Shown here piece by piece: positions 38,722 to 50,800 of a stretch of DNA of 64,000 nucleotides. The notes beneath the pieces were generated by a model. The model saw only the letters and a list, made by a program, of their open reading frames with translations, did no database searches and was not told where the DNA came from. The stretch is from Zonotrichia leucophrys gambelii (Eukaryota > Chordata > Aves > Passeriformes > Passerellidae), in NCBI RefSeq assembly GCF_028769735.1, contig NC_088172.1, positions 60,667,075 through 60,731,074 on the forward strand. Reading direction: 5' to 3'. Each line of letters begins with the position of its first letter. The stretch's first letter is position 1. Both the position numbers and the translations under genes were made by a program.

Positions 38722-38738
38722 TCAAAGGTAACCTTTGA
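38722..38738. promoter_or_regulatory. inverted pair of TCF/LEF-type sites
   Basis: TCAAAGG and CCTTTGA are exact reverse complements separated by TAA; each matches the TCF/LEF core CTTTGA. The surrounding 250 bases hold several homeodomain-type TAAT cores and an octamer-like ATTTGCAT on one strand or the other. This is a motif match only. Confidence 0.35.
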
Positions 38739-38966
38739 AGGAAAATAAATAAAAAGTATTTTAAAAGCTATCATCACAGGCCTTTGCTATTTCTAACAAA
38801 TTTAATTGCTCTAGATTAGTTAATTTGCATAGATTACATAGAGTTGTTAAAGATTTATCCTATTCTCCAGTAATTTAATCTTTCAGAAATACTTTCTGCA
38901 TTCCTATGTTTATGTTGTCCCAAAATAAGTGCAAAATATTAAATTAGAAAAGCAACAATTCATAAA

Positions 38967-39612
38967 CACTTACCTATAAATGGCTGCACTAGACAGACAG
39001 AAAACAAACTCACAGTCATTGAGGATTTTTCTTCATGAGAGAGGCGTAACTGCACATCTGTGGCCATGACATGAGAGTTTATTTAGTCTGGACTCTACAG
39101 AAGTAATAATGAGCACAATGAGATAGCAAGCAGATGAGTTTTAAACCTCTAAAAACTGCTGAGTAATACAATGCTAAATAAGGAAGCTAGCTCCTTATTT
39201 CTTCTGAATCATTGACTTTTCAACTTGAGGAAAACAAGAATGGGAAAGAAAAGGCAGGGTTTTTGTGGGGGAACTGTGAGGCCTTTGAACTGTGGCTGGG
39301 AAGTTCTGGATGATACTTGGTCATGACAGACTACAGTTAATCTATTTTGCTGAACTACAGTTCAAATTTATCACTGCAAAAGCTGCAGTTCAAGCCAGAC
39401 AGCCAGGTCACAAAACTGGCAATCATTTGTCTGGCTTACCCCTGGACAAACGTTTGTCTGATTACACCTGGAATCAGTCTCTTGACTTGATAATTAAGCC
39501 ATATATTCAGAAAAATTAAGGAAGATTAGTAGGGGAGATTATGATCCCAGAGCAGAACACCTTGTTTCAAGCAGGCACTGATCAATTCCTTATAAGCAAA
39601 TTTAACTATCCT
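38967..39612 (+). repeat. diverged duplication, copy 1 (segments A-B-C)
   Basis: Three segments recur further right. A (38967-39147) has CACTTACCT, TTCACAGTCAT-like and CATGAGAGTTTATTTAG and AATAATGAGCAC. B (39150-39280) has GAAGCTAGCTCCTTA and TTCTTCTG. C (39543-39612) has TTGTTTCAAGCAGGCA and TATAAGCAAATTTA. About 250 bases between B and C (39290-39535) have no counterpart in the other copy; they contain GACAAACGTTTGTC, a 14-bp palindrome at 39445-39458. The repeat family is unknown to me. Confidence 0.65.
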
Positions 39613-39622
39613 TCATCATATC

Positions 39623-39800
39623 CACTTACCTGTACATGACTACATAAGTCAGGCAGGAATCAAGTTCACAGTCATCTAGGATTTTTTTTGGCAGAACAAA
39701 TATGTAACTTCCTGGCTATGCCCATGAGAGTTTATTTAGGCTTGATTCATTAGAAGAAATAATGAGCACGAAAAAATAATAAACAGGTTAGCTCAGAGGT
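39623..39800 (+). repeat. diverged duplication, segment A'
   Basis: This matches segment A at an offset of about 656 bases: CACTTACCT, CACAGTCAT, AGGATTTTT, CCATGAGAGTTTATTTAG and AGAAATAATGAGCAC appear in the same order and spacing. It follows segment C directly, so the local order is A-B-C-A'. The homology stops near 39800. Confidence 0.7.
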
Positions 39801-42800
39801 GCTATAAATGACTGTCCATGCTTTATTTGTTTACCAAGGGTGTAAAGGCAGAGTGAAAGCAGTGAACTCTCCCTCTCTGTCTGTTTAAACAACTAACTTA
39901 AGTCTCACTGAATGCAGGAAAATATTAGGGGAACCTCAATTTTGGCTGTGTCAAAAACAAACCAGCTATGAAAACTACAGACATCTTCAGGAGGGATGCC
40001 TGAATGGTTAGCACCAAAAAACAGTCCTTCATTAGTAAAACAAAATAAACTCATTTCCATGTGAATCTCCAGGTAGCCAGAAAGTAAAAAGCCCACAGAA
40101 TTAGCTTTGAAGCAGAAAAAATGTGTAAGGAAACTGAGAAGTCAGTCACATTTTGTTGACTTCATCAGGAAATAAGGGAGTAAGGAAGGCATTTCAGAGA
40201 GACTCTTTGGAAATCCTATGAATTTTGTGTTTTGTTCACCAGCTTTTGGAGTTTCCTCCTTACTTATGACTATGACATTGTAGCCACTTTTCTGTTCTTT
40301 ATTGGTGAAGGACCCCACCTCAGGCTGTGGAGATCTGCTCTCTATGTCCTGCATGCATTTTTCTCCAAGCTGTGCCAGGTAACTCTGTAAACTGTGGAGT
40401 GTTCCTCACTTCCCTATCAGATGTGTGTCATTATGTGTGCTACAGTTTGAATGAATCCAGAAATAATCCTATCTTGTCAGCTGAGCAGACAGTCTTGTCA
40501 CTACCCTGCCAGTTTATACATGAGGAAGTGGGAGCTGTGTGAGCAAGCAGTGAACAATCATTTGGACTAATTACAAGCAAAGTGATTGAAATAAATGAAT
40601 GGCATTGAAGGAATCGTGTTGAGTTGTTGCTGAGAGAAAATTGTTTTGCGTGTGTATATTCTTAGGAGGTTTGTCATGGATGCATCCATGACAAGGGTAT
40701 GGCATGCTGCTGCTCAGAGGCTGGAGGGAGATGGAGGGCACCCTCAGCAGGGAGCTTGTCACCTGCTAGTCTGTGTCTTTCAGTCCTGGTCAGCTGAAAG
40801 TCACATCCTTCTGGGCACAGAAAGCTCTTGTTTCATGAGAGATAGATGAGTAGGCACGTAGTGATGTTGGTTGGCAAAGTTTGCTCTGTGTTTTTCTAGT
40901 AAAACTTAAAGGTAAGATGAGTTTCTTGAAAAACATTTTCTTTCTTTTTCAGAAAGTGATAGCATTCCTTGAAAATCATTGATGGCAATGCAAAGGAAGA
41001 GTTCTTTTGGAACTTCTAACTTTTTCTTTAACGTGTTCAGGTTTTTTATTACTGAACATGTTTGGAAATTCTGTGATTTTTTTTCTGTTTCCAGTGAAAA
41101 CAAAACAAAACAAAAGAAAAAAACCCAAAAACCAGTGGAAAACATTTTTTAATAGGCATTTTCTGCAAGAAAACTACCACATCATTATACTACCCCTGAC
41201 AGAGACATCAAGAAATGTCAGAGATGTCAAGCTCATGTTGCAAGTCAAGTGTAGAACTAGAATAAAGTTCCTACCTATCTGTCTATTACTTTAAATATGG
41301 GCTTTTCTTTTCCTGGTGCTCTGAAATCTTTCCTTCTCTCTATGTGTCATTCTTTAACTTCAAGTCCTATTCTGAATCCATCAAATATACTCTGATCCCA
41401 TTTTTTTTGTTAACTCAGGTAATTTATCTTCACCATTCATCAAAGATTATAGTATGATTTTCATAGTAAGTATCTCCTCTGGTGATTACAACTTTGCTGA
41501 AGAAATTCTGGAAAATGCTGCCTTGTAATTTTTGCCATATTTGTATTAAATCATATTAAAATCATAGAATCTTTTATTCATCTCAATATGTATAAGATTC
41601 TCCTCAGGATCTGAATTCTGTGTTTGTGTTGCAATGCACAAAAGCTTACTTGTTTTACTGAGGATAGGGAAGTTATAATTGAAGATGTTATTTTATGAAA
41701 TCTGAGCATGACAAAATAAACTTCCTTATATTACTGCTATTGTGGAAGAATATAATTCTTTGTAAACATTGAGTGCATGTGAGTATTTGAGGTCACAAAC
41801 CCCTGCATATGTCTGTTATATAATGGGCACTTGGAGCCATTTATCATTAATGACCATTCATTTTAATTAATATGTTGTATTTGTCTTAAGAGAAGTCCTT
41901 ATGCTTTGTGTTAGAGCAATGATTCCTGAGAATTTGAACATGTACTCTCCCATGGCAGCCAGCAATTAGTGTTTTGGCATTTGTGGGAAGACTGTTGCCA
42001 ATATCACTCACCTGCTATTACTAAAGCAGCAATATCACAAGAAGGCAATAAAGAGGAGGGAAAAGAAAGTAGTCATTGTTTGTTTAACTGGCATGAAAGC
42101 AAAGCGAGCTGCATGGACAGAGGCCAAATGGTTCCTCACCAGAGGTACGGCCGGGAACGGCTGCACGCTGGCAGCAGCACGCCAGAGCCAGCCCCTGCAG
42201 AGGGGCACACACGCTGCCAGACCCAGACATGGAGCCAGGGCCCAGGTCCAGCCTATCACACATGTTAGAGAAAGATTAGAACTTCTAATCACTCATCTGA
42301 ATGAAGAAAGAACAGAAATTTTTTTTTCTGCAAGAAAGAGTACACCTAGACACAGGGGAGAGGAGGAAAAAGGGAGATAAATACAGAAAAAGGGAAGCTC
42401 TGCTCCCAACCCCTGGCTAATACACCACACTAGGATGACATGAAAGCTTTCAAAAGTGTTTTAGATGTACTTTAAAGCAAACAGAAAAGCAGGAATCTTC
42501 CGGGTATAACAAAAACTTAATAAAAGGGTTGTCATCATAAATCAAGGCATTGTTCATTTGTAGAATACTTCTTCCAAAGGAAAATTCCAATAGTAGATAT
42601 ACATCTTAAAGCTGGAAGTATATTTTTGTTTTGTCCAGAGATTGACACAGGTCCTTCTTTTCTTTAAAATGTGGGAAAATAAATAGCTTACAGCCTGATG
42701 GTGATGTATGGGGATGCTCCTTAAAATTGTCTCTCAGACTTGTCTCAGAAAAAGCAAAGATTTAAATCTTGATCTTCCCAAAGAAGCAAGGTACCACTCT

Positions 42801-43439
42801 CTCTCTCTCTGTTTCTTTTTTTCTGTTTTTCACTCATGCAGAGTAGGACTCCTCTAACAAGTTCTTATGCTTTTAAACCTCCACATACACAGTACCCAAG
42901 AGGAACAGCAGTTATTGAATTTTCCCTTTAAAGCTCTATGGTTTGCTAACAGTAGGTAAAAATTAAGTCAAAAGGATATCTATCAGGGACTGGATCAATA
43001 AATTGCTTTTCATACTGAGGGTAACTTAATTCCTGCTCAGAGAGTGTCTTTGCTCAGACAGAGTGTCTGTTGTAGAGACACAGCTGAACAGATAATGTTT
43101 GTTGCAGACTCTGCTGGGGAGCAGGGAACAGCACTAGGAGCAGGCTTTCCTCTTCTCAGATGCACACATGTATACAGACTATAAATTACAGTGTAACAGT
43201 GCTGCAATTGTATTTTACCAACACTGCCGTTAATAGGACAAATGGGGAAATTGTTCCAGTGTTAAAGATTTCTCTGAAGCACAGAGAAAGTGACAGGATA
43301 GTGACATGGGGAAACCCAGACCACCACCCAGGATTGATGCACCATCCAATCTGACCATCTGATCACAAGAGAAAAAAAAAAGAAAAATTGTTTCAAACAG
43401 TCATTATTTGGTATCCTTCCAAATGTAGTAAAGTCTCTA
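39801..43439. other. non-genic stretch splitting the second duplicate copy
   Basis: This 3.6 kb separates segment A' from B'. I recognise no mobile element in it. It holds the 24-base perfect palindrome at 40671-40694, an A-rich tract at about 41095-41130, a GC-richer patch at 42110-42250 and a CT microsatellite near 42797-42812. It may be a single insertion of unknown type or simply the original intervening DNA. Confidence 0.45.
40671..40694. repeat. 24-base perfect palindrome
   Basis: TTGTCATGGATG is followed with no spacer by its exact reverse complement. Perfect palindromes of this length are not expected by chance in a 64-kb window. Confidence 0.92.
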
Positions 43440-43638
43440 AAAATTGCTAAGTCAGTGCAAAATGGAGAAGCTAGCTCCTTACTTCTTCTGTACCATTAAG
43501 TTTTTTGTTCTAAGGAAAAGGAGAATAGGAAGCAAGAAGCAGGATTTTTGAGCTGGGATTGCAAAGGAGTCCATCAGCCCAGGGCTGAGCATCTCGTTTC
43601 AGGCAGACACCCATTATCCCTTGTAAGAAAATTTAGGT
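43440..43638 (+). repeat. diverged duplication, segments B'-C'
   Basis: B' (43440-43560) shares AATTGCTAAGT-like, GAAGCTAGCTCCTTA and TTCTTCTG and then an AGGAAAA...AGCAGG/GGCAGG-ATTTTTG stretch with segment B. C' (43576-43638) shares TCGTTTCAGGCAGACA and TTGTAAGAAAATTTA with segment C. B' and C' are almost adjacent here, showing that copy 1 carries a 250-base insertion between them or that this copy has lost it. Confidence 0.6.
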
Positions 43639-44494
43639 ACCCGAGGCATTGTAATGAAAGTCTTGAAGTCATTTATTTTTTGAGAATGAGCTATATATCT
43701 CATGATGAACATCTGTTTATTGCATCTCTAATGACTCAAATCTCCATTGGCTGATCTATTTATCTCTTATAAGGAGTTTTTGTTAATCCTGTTCTGATTA
43801 GGAGTTTTTGATGCACAAATATATACTTGGAAGCCATAAGGAAGCTATATTTATATTATCCTGAATTAAATGAGAAGTAATAATTTTCTGGGAAAAAAAA
43901 AGGAATTCTAGAATTTCACTAGTGAATAATTTTTAGATTGCACTATATTTTAAGATACTATTTTAAAATGACACACCTAGAAAGCCAGTGCTTTCCATCC
44001 CCTTCATATATGTTTGAAAGATATAGAAAAACCATAACAACTTAACTTTTATTCCTCTTATAAGTGTTAAGAATCTGTTGAAAAAATATATTTTAAAATG
44101 GTCAGGTAGTAGCTTTAAGTAGTTACATGGTGTACATGTCTGATGCCTGAAAAGAAATAACAGGAGTGAGAAGGGCAAAGAAGCAAATCCAGAAAGTCAC
44201 AGCTAAGGTAGTGTGACTACAAAGTCCATTGGCACAAGTCCAATGTCAAAGGTATGGTGAGTGAAATCTAATTTGTCTGATGAGTCAGGAAGAGGCGTGC
44301 ACAACATCTAGACAGTGTCTAAGATGGGGATAGCTTATGTGGATTTGTGTTTTTGAAGCCTCTTCTTTCCAGGTATCTGTATGTTTGTCTCCAATCCACC
44401 TGACAGGTGGATTAACAGGTATTATGCTTATTTTACACTGCACAGAACAGACGAGATGTTGAGTAATTTCCTTTGAACCCACTGGAATTCACAA
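43639..44494. other. non-genic stretch before CR1
   Basis: No gene or known repeat recognised. A 9-bp perfect hairpin (AATCCACCT with AGGTGGATT, loop GAC) lies at 44392-44412. Confidence 0.55.
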
Positions 44495-44825
44495 TGGACA
44501 TTATTGTAGTGACAAGTACTAGTTTCATAAAATTTAGTAGGGTCCATAGAAGGGTCACAAAGATCACCAAAGGACATGAAAATCTGTCACTTGAGAAAAG
44601 TCTGAGAAAGCTGCATTTGCTCAGTTTTGGGAAAAGAAGGCTTAGGGGACATTTTATCACCATGTTTCAGGGGTAGGGACAGTAAAAATGTGGATTTCAT
44701 GATGTTGGATGTTTCTGATTCAGCTAGATAGGATTCGGGGTCCCCTTGTCTAGATTGTGTTTTTGGCAAAATATTTTGGATTAGATGATCCCTGAGGTCC
44801 CTTCTAATCCAATATTCTATAATCC
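44495..44825 (+). mobile_element. CR1 LINE 3' end, internally deleted
   Basis: It begins in the last part of CR1 with GGGTCCATAGAAGGGTCACA, AAAGTCTGAGAAAGCTGC and GAAAAGAAGGCTTAGGGGAC, skips most of the middle 3' UTR, and ends with TTGGATTAGATGATCCCTGA, GGTCCCTTCTAATCC and ATTCTATAATCC. That last string is the usual CR1 3' terminus with its 8-bp terminal microsatellite core. It is old and non-coding. Confidence 0.92.
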
Positions 44826-47800
44826 TTGTCATGCAGTTATTTTCTCACGGCAAGCATTAACTTTCAGAAGGTATGGCTTTGATGGTAGCCTTTACATTAA
44901 CATACATAATCCAGTGGAATGCAACACAAAGGAAGATACATCTCGGAGTTTGAAAATTTCACTACTACATCCTAACCACAAAGCCATCTTTTTTTTAACT
45001 GTAGTTATGGCATAATATGTCTTCTGTATTCTAATTCTTGCTAAAATCACATTCATTGTCATTTAGAAGAAGTATATTTAGCTATAACTTGAAGATCTTC
45101 TGTAGGTTAAAGATGACATGAACAAGAAAATGCTCAAAGCTCCCATCAGACCATAAGAGGCTAGTCCTGTAGTAGTCCTGTATCTTGTTTCTTAGCTCTG
45201 TTCAATCTGGTTTTCCACAGTGCATCAGGAATCTGGTCTGCAATAAAATCTTCTCTACAGATAGCGTTTCAAATTAAATTTAATTTAAAAAGAGAGTGCA
45301 CATGAAAGTCTCTCACCCACTACTGCACAAAGAACATTTCTTTGCTTATGCTTTTACCCAGCAAAGTGCTTTGAAAACATTTCAAACTTGTTTGTTCAAG
45401 ATGCTGGAACTATATACAGTAAACATCCATCTGCGTATTAGTCTTAAAAACATTTTGACAGAATTAAAGAAGGCACAAACAGTAAAATAGTCTGTATTCA
45501 GATATACCAGTGGGCTAGGCTATCTCTTTATGCCTGATAAGATTCAGGAAATAAATTTAGTGAAACTGCAGACTGCATTAATACCTCAGTGTATCAGAAA
45601 TTTTGATTTTGAGAGCAATGGTAGACATGGGCCAAGAAGGGTGCAGGCTTTACATTATCAGTAAAAGGCACTTCTGCCTCTATAAAATTAAAGGCAGTTG
45701 AGTATAATCAAAGCATTTCTTGCAAGCAATTTTTGTAACAATAAACAAAAGAGGAAAATTATCCTTCAGTAAATCTCACAGTGACAGAACCAGAGGGCTG
45801 CCACAACAGCAGCCCAAGCTCCAGGTTGCATTTTGGTAGAAGTGTATAGGTCTGTGACTGCCTTGTGCAGGACTGCCTCTGGAACAGCACCAGCTGAAGA
45901 GCACTGGGATGGAGCCATTAACCAAAGACTGTTTATTTATAACCAGTGTTCTTGCTGATTACACAGATGATTATATCTGTCTGCTGGCAAGAATTCTGTT
46001 TCCTGTATATTTCATACTTAGGAATATTAATATTTATTTTAAAAAGTTATAAATCTCCAGACTTCCCATAGTCAAATTTAGTTTGATTTAACAAAACATG
46101 AATTTTACCAGAAAAGAAAAACTCTCAGTGATACGTTCATGTATCTCTTTCAGTAATGAGCTGAGTTGTACTATTTGCAAAAGATGTTTTCCTTTGGTGA
46201 AGACTTGCTAACTTTCCTAAATGTTAAACAGAAATTATGCAAGCTTTGATTAGACCTATCAGCTTTCTAAAGGGACTATCAAAAGATAATTACGCACAAG
46301 AATGATGATCATAGGAAGAAGTGCGTGTTGTTCAAAGAAAATGTTTTCTGAAATCTGCAATTATATATGTTGCTGGAAATATTCCCAAGTAAACTTCATT
46401 TTGTAGCTCATCCTCAAGAGATGTCATTAACATAAAGATACATTTGTACCAATTATCAAGGGAATGTCTGAATTTATTTTCACGCTGGGTAAGTAAGGAG
46501 CACATTCCTAGGAACAGTTGTATGACTAAGTTCATATTTGTTGTATTATATTGATACGTTATTTGTCAAACAGCACTTAGAGTAACAGCTGTAAGAATAG
46601 CTATTTTATAAACTCAAGTGATTTTTCTCTATTTCAGTTACCTTTGATGGAAGTAATTGAGCTGGTTATTTAGATAGACACGTGACAAATAAGCATACCA
46701 GCCTACCTACCATGGCTTTGCTATGTTCTGCTGATCTGCTTCTGCTGCTCTGACATTACTGAAAATTTGCTTCAGTCAATTATTGTGTGAGTATTCTGGA
46801 GAGATTTAGCTCTGTCTCATAAAATTATTACCATGGCTTTAACTACACTGCTTTCATTAAGGTCAAAGGAAATTATGAGTTATTCTCCTAATTAAACTTG
46901 GCACAGGAACCTGTGTCCCCAGCCTGGGAAATTTTCAGATGATCTCAATAGTTTTTTTTCAGACTACCTGAGAAGAAATCCCTTGATTTTTCAGGAACCA
47001 AGAAGAAATAGCATTTCCATAATGGAAAGAATGCTCCTGAACTTTGGGTTATACATGTGTACAGAGTAATGTCTGAGCATGTTGTTCCTTCAGTTATGCA
47101 TTCCGAATATAAGAAAATAGTCTAAAATAGTCTGTTTGCTCTGACAGAGCATCCAGGGCTTCCTCAGTGTATACAATCCTAACTAAATTATACTGGAATG
47201 TAGTTTAACTTTCATTGTATTGGTTGCAGTGATTGTACCTTCCCTGTCATGGAAATCTCTTAAGTGTGATTAGACACACCTATTTCTCAGGCAGGAGTGA
47301 ATGATGTCACTATTCTGAAGTAGGAAACCTGACACGCTGACAGTCTTAAAAACTCCTTTTGTAATTTTTTTATCAGTTAGGTATCCTATAAAAGAAAATT
47401 GGAAACTTGAAGAAGTCTGAATCAGATGAAGATCCCAAAATACAAAGAAAAAAGTGGGTTCAGGTATGCTCATCCTGACCAGAGTTTTATTTGAGTATAA
47501 ATTACCTTTTCTCCACACTGTTAAGTGAAATTACCCTCCCTGGAAATCTTCTTCATTTAATTTGCTCATCGTGATTGTATTAATAAATCTACAGAGAATC
47601 TGTCACATATTTTTTAATGAACAGTTTTTATAGTTAAATATGTTGAAATTAGCAAAGTACCTTCTTAAATTCTCTGAAAGCACAACTATTTCACAAAATT
47701 ACTTTGGAAGTGGCATTGTGGATTCCACATATCATTTTCTCTCAAAGATTGGAAGATGAAATTCTAGTTCAATTTACATGGAGAAAGTAGTCTTCTTTCC

Positions 47801-50800
47801 AAACACCCTGCTCAACAAGCCCCAAATAAACACTGAAATTGGACTGAGATCCTTCTGACTCCCTGCTCTCCAGCCACAACTTCTTCAGTGCAACCCAAAG
47901 AAGGCATGAGGAAGGACTGAAGTGGTAGCTGGGATACAGCTGAGACCCAGATATACTTTCTGGCATTTTTGGTCCACTGCCCTTCCAAAAGGACAACCCC
48001 ACTCCTGCTAGGTGCCTGATATTTAACTGGATGCTTTTAGACACTGGATCTTCCAAACAGAAATGAAACTAATTTACAGGTACACTTTCAGACTAAACCA
48101 ATTTCAAATTATGGCTTTTCCTTCACTGAAGTCATCATTTTGGAGTGAGCATTTAATGTATTTAGGACTGAAAATATGAGTCAAACCCACTGCAAAGTAG
48201 GGTCTGTTGTGAGCCTTGCATTTGCTGTTTGTGCAGGCATCAAGTTTCCTGATTAAGTTTGCAGGATGTCTCTTTTTAAGGGTACAGGAAGTTAAAATAC
48301 AGAACTGAAATAAACATCACAAACAAAATCCAGGGACAGGAATGGTATTGAAAATGTTTAAACATTTCAGGATCGCTGGTGAAGAAAGATTTGCAGGAGA
48401 ATTATGGAAATTTGGGAGTAAAGAATCCTATTCAGGATTCAGCCTTGACTATGTGACATGGTGTGCAGCCTGAGCTGTATATGTTCTTAATGCTAATGTT
48501 CCTTAGGGTAACCCAAAGGGTGGAATTTAAGTTCATGCGAATTCACATGAGCCTGAGCAGGGAATTTGTTCTTCCCAAACAATTTAGATTCCATTTTCAG
48601 TTAAAACTAGAAATGTTTTTAGTAGCCCTTTATTATATTGAGTTTAAACATCTTCAAATAGTTTGGTCATTTATGTTGTTTCACAAAGCAAACAAGCTTC
48701 ATTGGACAGCATAAACATTGCTTCATTATGTTCAAATTGTATAATCCTTATATGCATATATGTTTTTTGAGCTCCTTGTGCTTTTCAGCAACAGTAAGCA
48801 TGACCTGGAGAAAATATAAAATGGCCTTATCAGAAAAAGTAGTAAATTACACAGAACCAGGTAACTTTCTATGTATTGCTAAGGACAAAGCAGTTGCGCA
48901 GGTTTAGCAGAGAGAAATGCTTTTTGGCATATCTAAATAAAAGTCAGACATCTAGGAGCCAAATATTTTCCATGCAAATTCCCATTGCAGTGTTGAAGCC
49001 ACAAAGGTCAACTCAGTCCTTGGGATTTTGAGCTGAGAATTGCCAGGAAAGAATGGGAAAGTAACAGTCCTTTGTCACCACAGTGAGGCTCCTACAGAGC
49101 AGGGGCACATCTGATACTTCCCACACTTTGGAAAAGGATGCTGAAAGATAAGAAAAGTTCAGGAAAGACCTACGAGCTTTATTTGAGGTCTAGGGAGAAT
49201 TAAGGGACTCAGGGTAGTTAATTAGTCAGACATGTGATGTGATCATGGCCTTCAGAAGTACTTCAGTGGAGAGAAGACTTCCTATAATGACTTCTTTAAT
49301 TTAGTAAAATAAGGGTAATGAAATCCAATGCCTGGAAATTAAATTTAGACAAATTCAGAATAGAAATTATGTGCAATTTAGAAGCAAGAGTAAAAAACAC
49401 TGTACTAATTTGCCTAGAAAAATACAGGATTCTCCAGCCTTTAAAACTTACTATCCAAAAGGTAGTCTGCCTAAAAGATACGCTGCAGATTAAGTAGAAG
49501 TTTCAATCTGTATATGCAAATTATAAGAGAACTTCTCTAGCCCTTATTATTCAGACTAGAGGATGTTCTGCAATTAAAATCAAAAAATCTGGGAAGAATT
49601 CTTCTAAACTCATCTTGTTGTGTGAGCTGTATTTGCCCTTGTGTATGTGGGTGAACAGAAGGAGGGTTTATGCACTTTCCTGTCTTACTCTGGCTTCATA
49701 TATATCTGCTGCACAGGAAGCACCCTGTGGTGAAAAATACTGAGTTACTCCTTATATAATTTTTTTTTTGTTTGCTTCTGCTTTGTCTTTATATATTTTG
49801 AAAGTAAAAAGTCAGATGCAAGGAGTTGTTTTGGGATGACTAGTCTAGACCCACAGGCACAGAGCTTGACAGAGTCTCATATGGCGAACTGTTTTATTTT
49901 TAATTATTTTTTCAAAGTTGGCTGTATTGTACTAATTTATTTCAGGAGTGTGGGTTTGGTGCTTAAATTTTAGTGGCATGGATATTTTAAATTGTTTTTT
50001 AGTATGACAGCCTACTGACCTGTAGAGAGGTGAATAGGAGAGTTTCACCTGTTCTTGGTCCAAATAGTAAATGTATGAAATTATGTGTAAAAGGCTACTG
50101 CTGGGGACTTGCTGTGTTTGTATGAAAGATTGAAAGCAGGCAAAAGAAACAGAAGTAGCCAATTAATCACTGTCATCAGCAGACAGGAGTCAGTGATGCC
50201 CAATAATTCAGCAAGAAATACAATGAAAATGGTGTTCCTTTTAAGAAAGTACTTCCTGCACATTTCTGAATTTGAAATGTGGCATCCTTACATTCTGATT
50301 CTGAAACTTTCAGGTTCTATGAGATTCTGTTATGGAGAAAATATTAATAGTTATTATTTTTTCTTTTTTTCCTTGGTTTAGTTTGGTGATTTTTTATTTC
50401 TCTATTTGTTGGATAACATAGTACCCAATTTCCAGATACTGAGTCCCCAAACTACATCATTAGCCTCCATGGAAGATACCAAACTCAGATCCAAAAAACT
50501 TTCTTTGGTTAAGTAAAAGAACACCTGGAGCTTTACAAAAAATACATTAAACCCCCTGGCTGAGGGATTCATGAAGGCACTGCTGCACACAGGTACCAAG
50601 TCTCAGGGGTGACTAATGTCCTGGGAAATGCTATTTCCATGGATGGAACAATGACCCCGAATCTACAGTGAACTGGAGGAGGATTGCTGGAGAAAAAGTT
50701 ATTATTTTCAGGTTTTTTAGTCCCTGAACATAATGCCTGAACAACTGAAACACAAGATAATATAAATTGAAGTTTGATTCATTTGTCATCCTCAAGTGTC

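Larger units (their letters stand above)
35021..38966. other. non-genic AT-rich stretch
   Basis: No exon or known mobile element recognised. A 22-bp tandem duplication lies at 35336-35379. The region near 38560-38880 is rich in TAAT, ATTTGCAT and TCF-like motifs and might be a regulatory element, though conservation cannot be judged from one sequence. Confidence 0.5.

Noticed and set aside
41565..41580. AATCATAGAATC resembling the CR1 3' terminal microsatellite
   Set aside because: No adjoining CR1 body sequence on either side, so it is probably coincidental.
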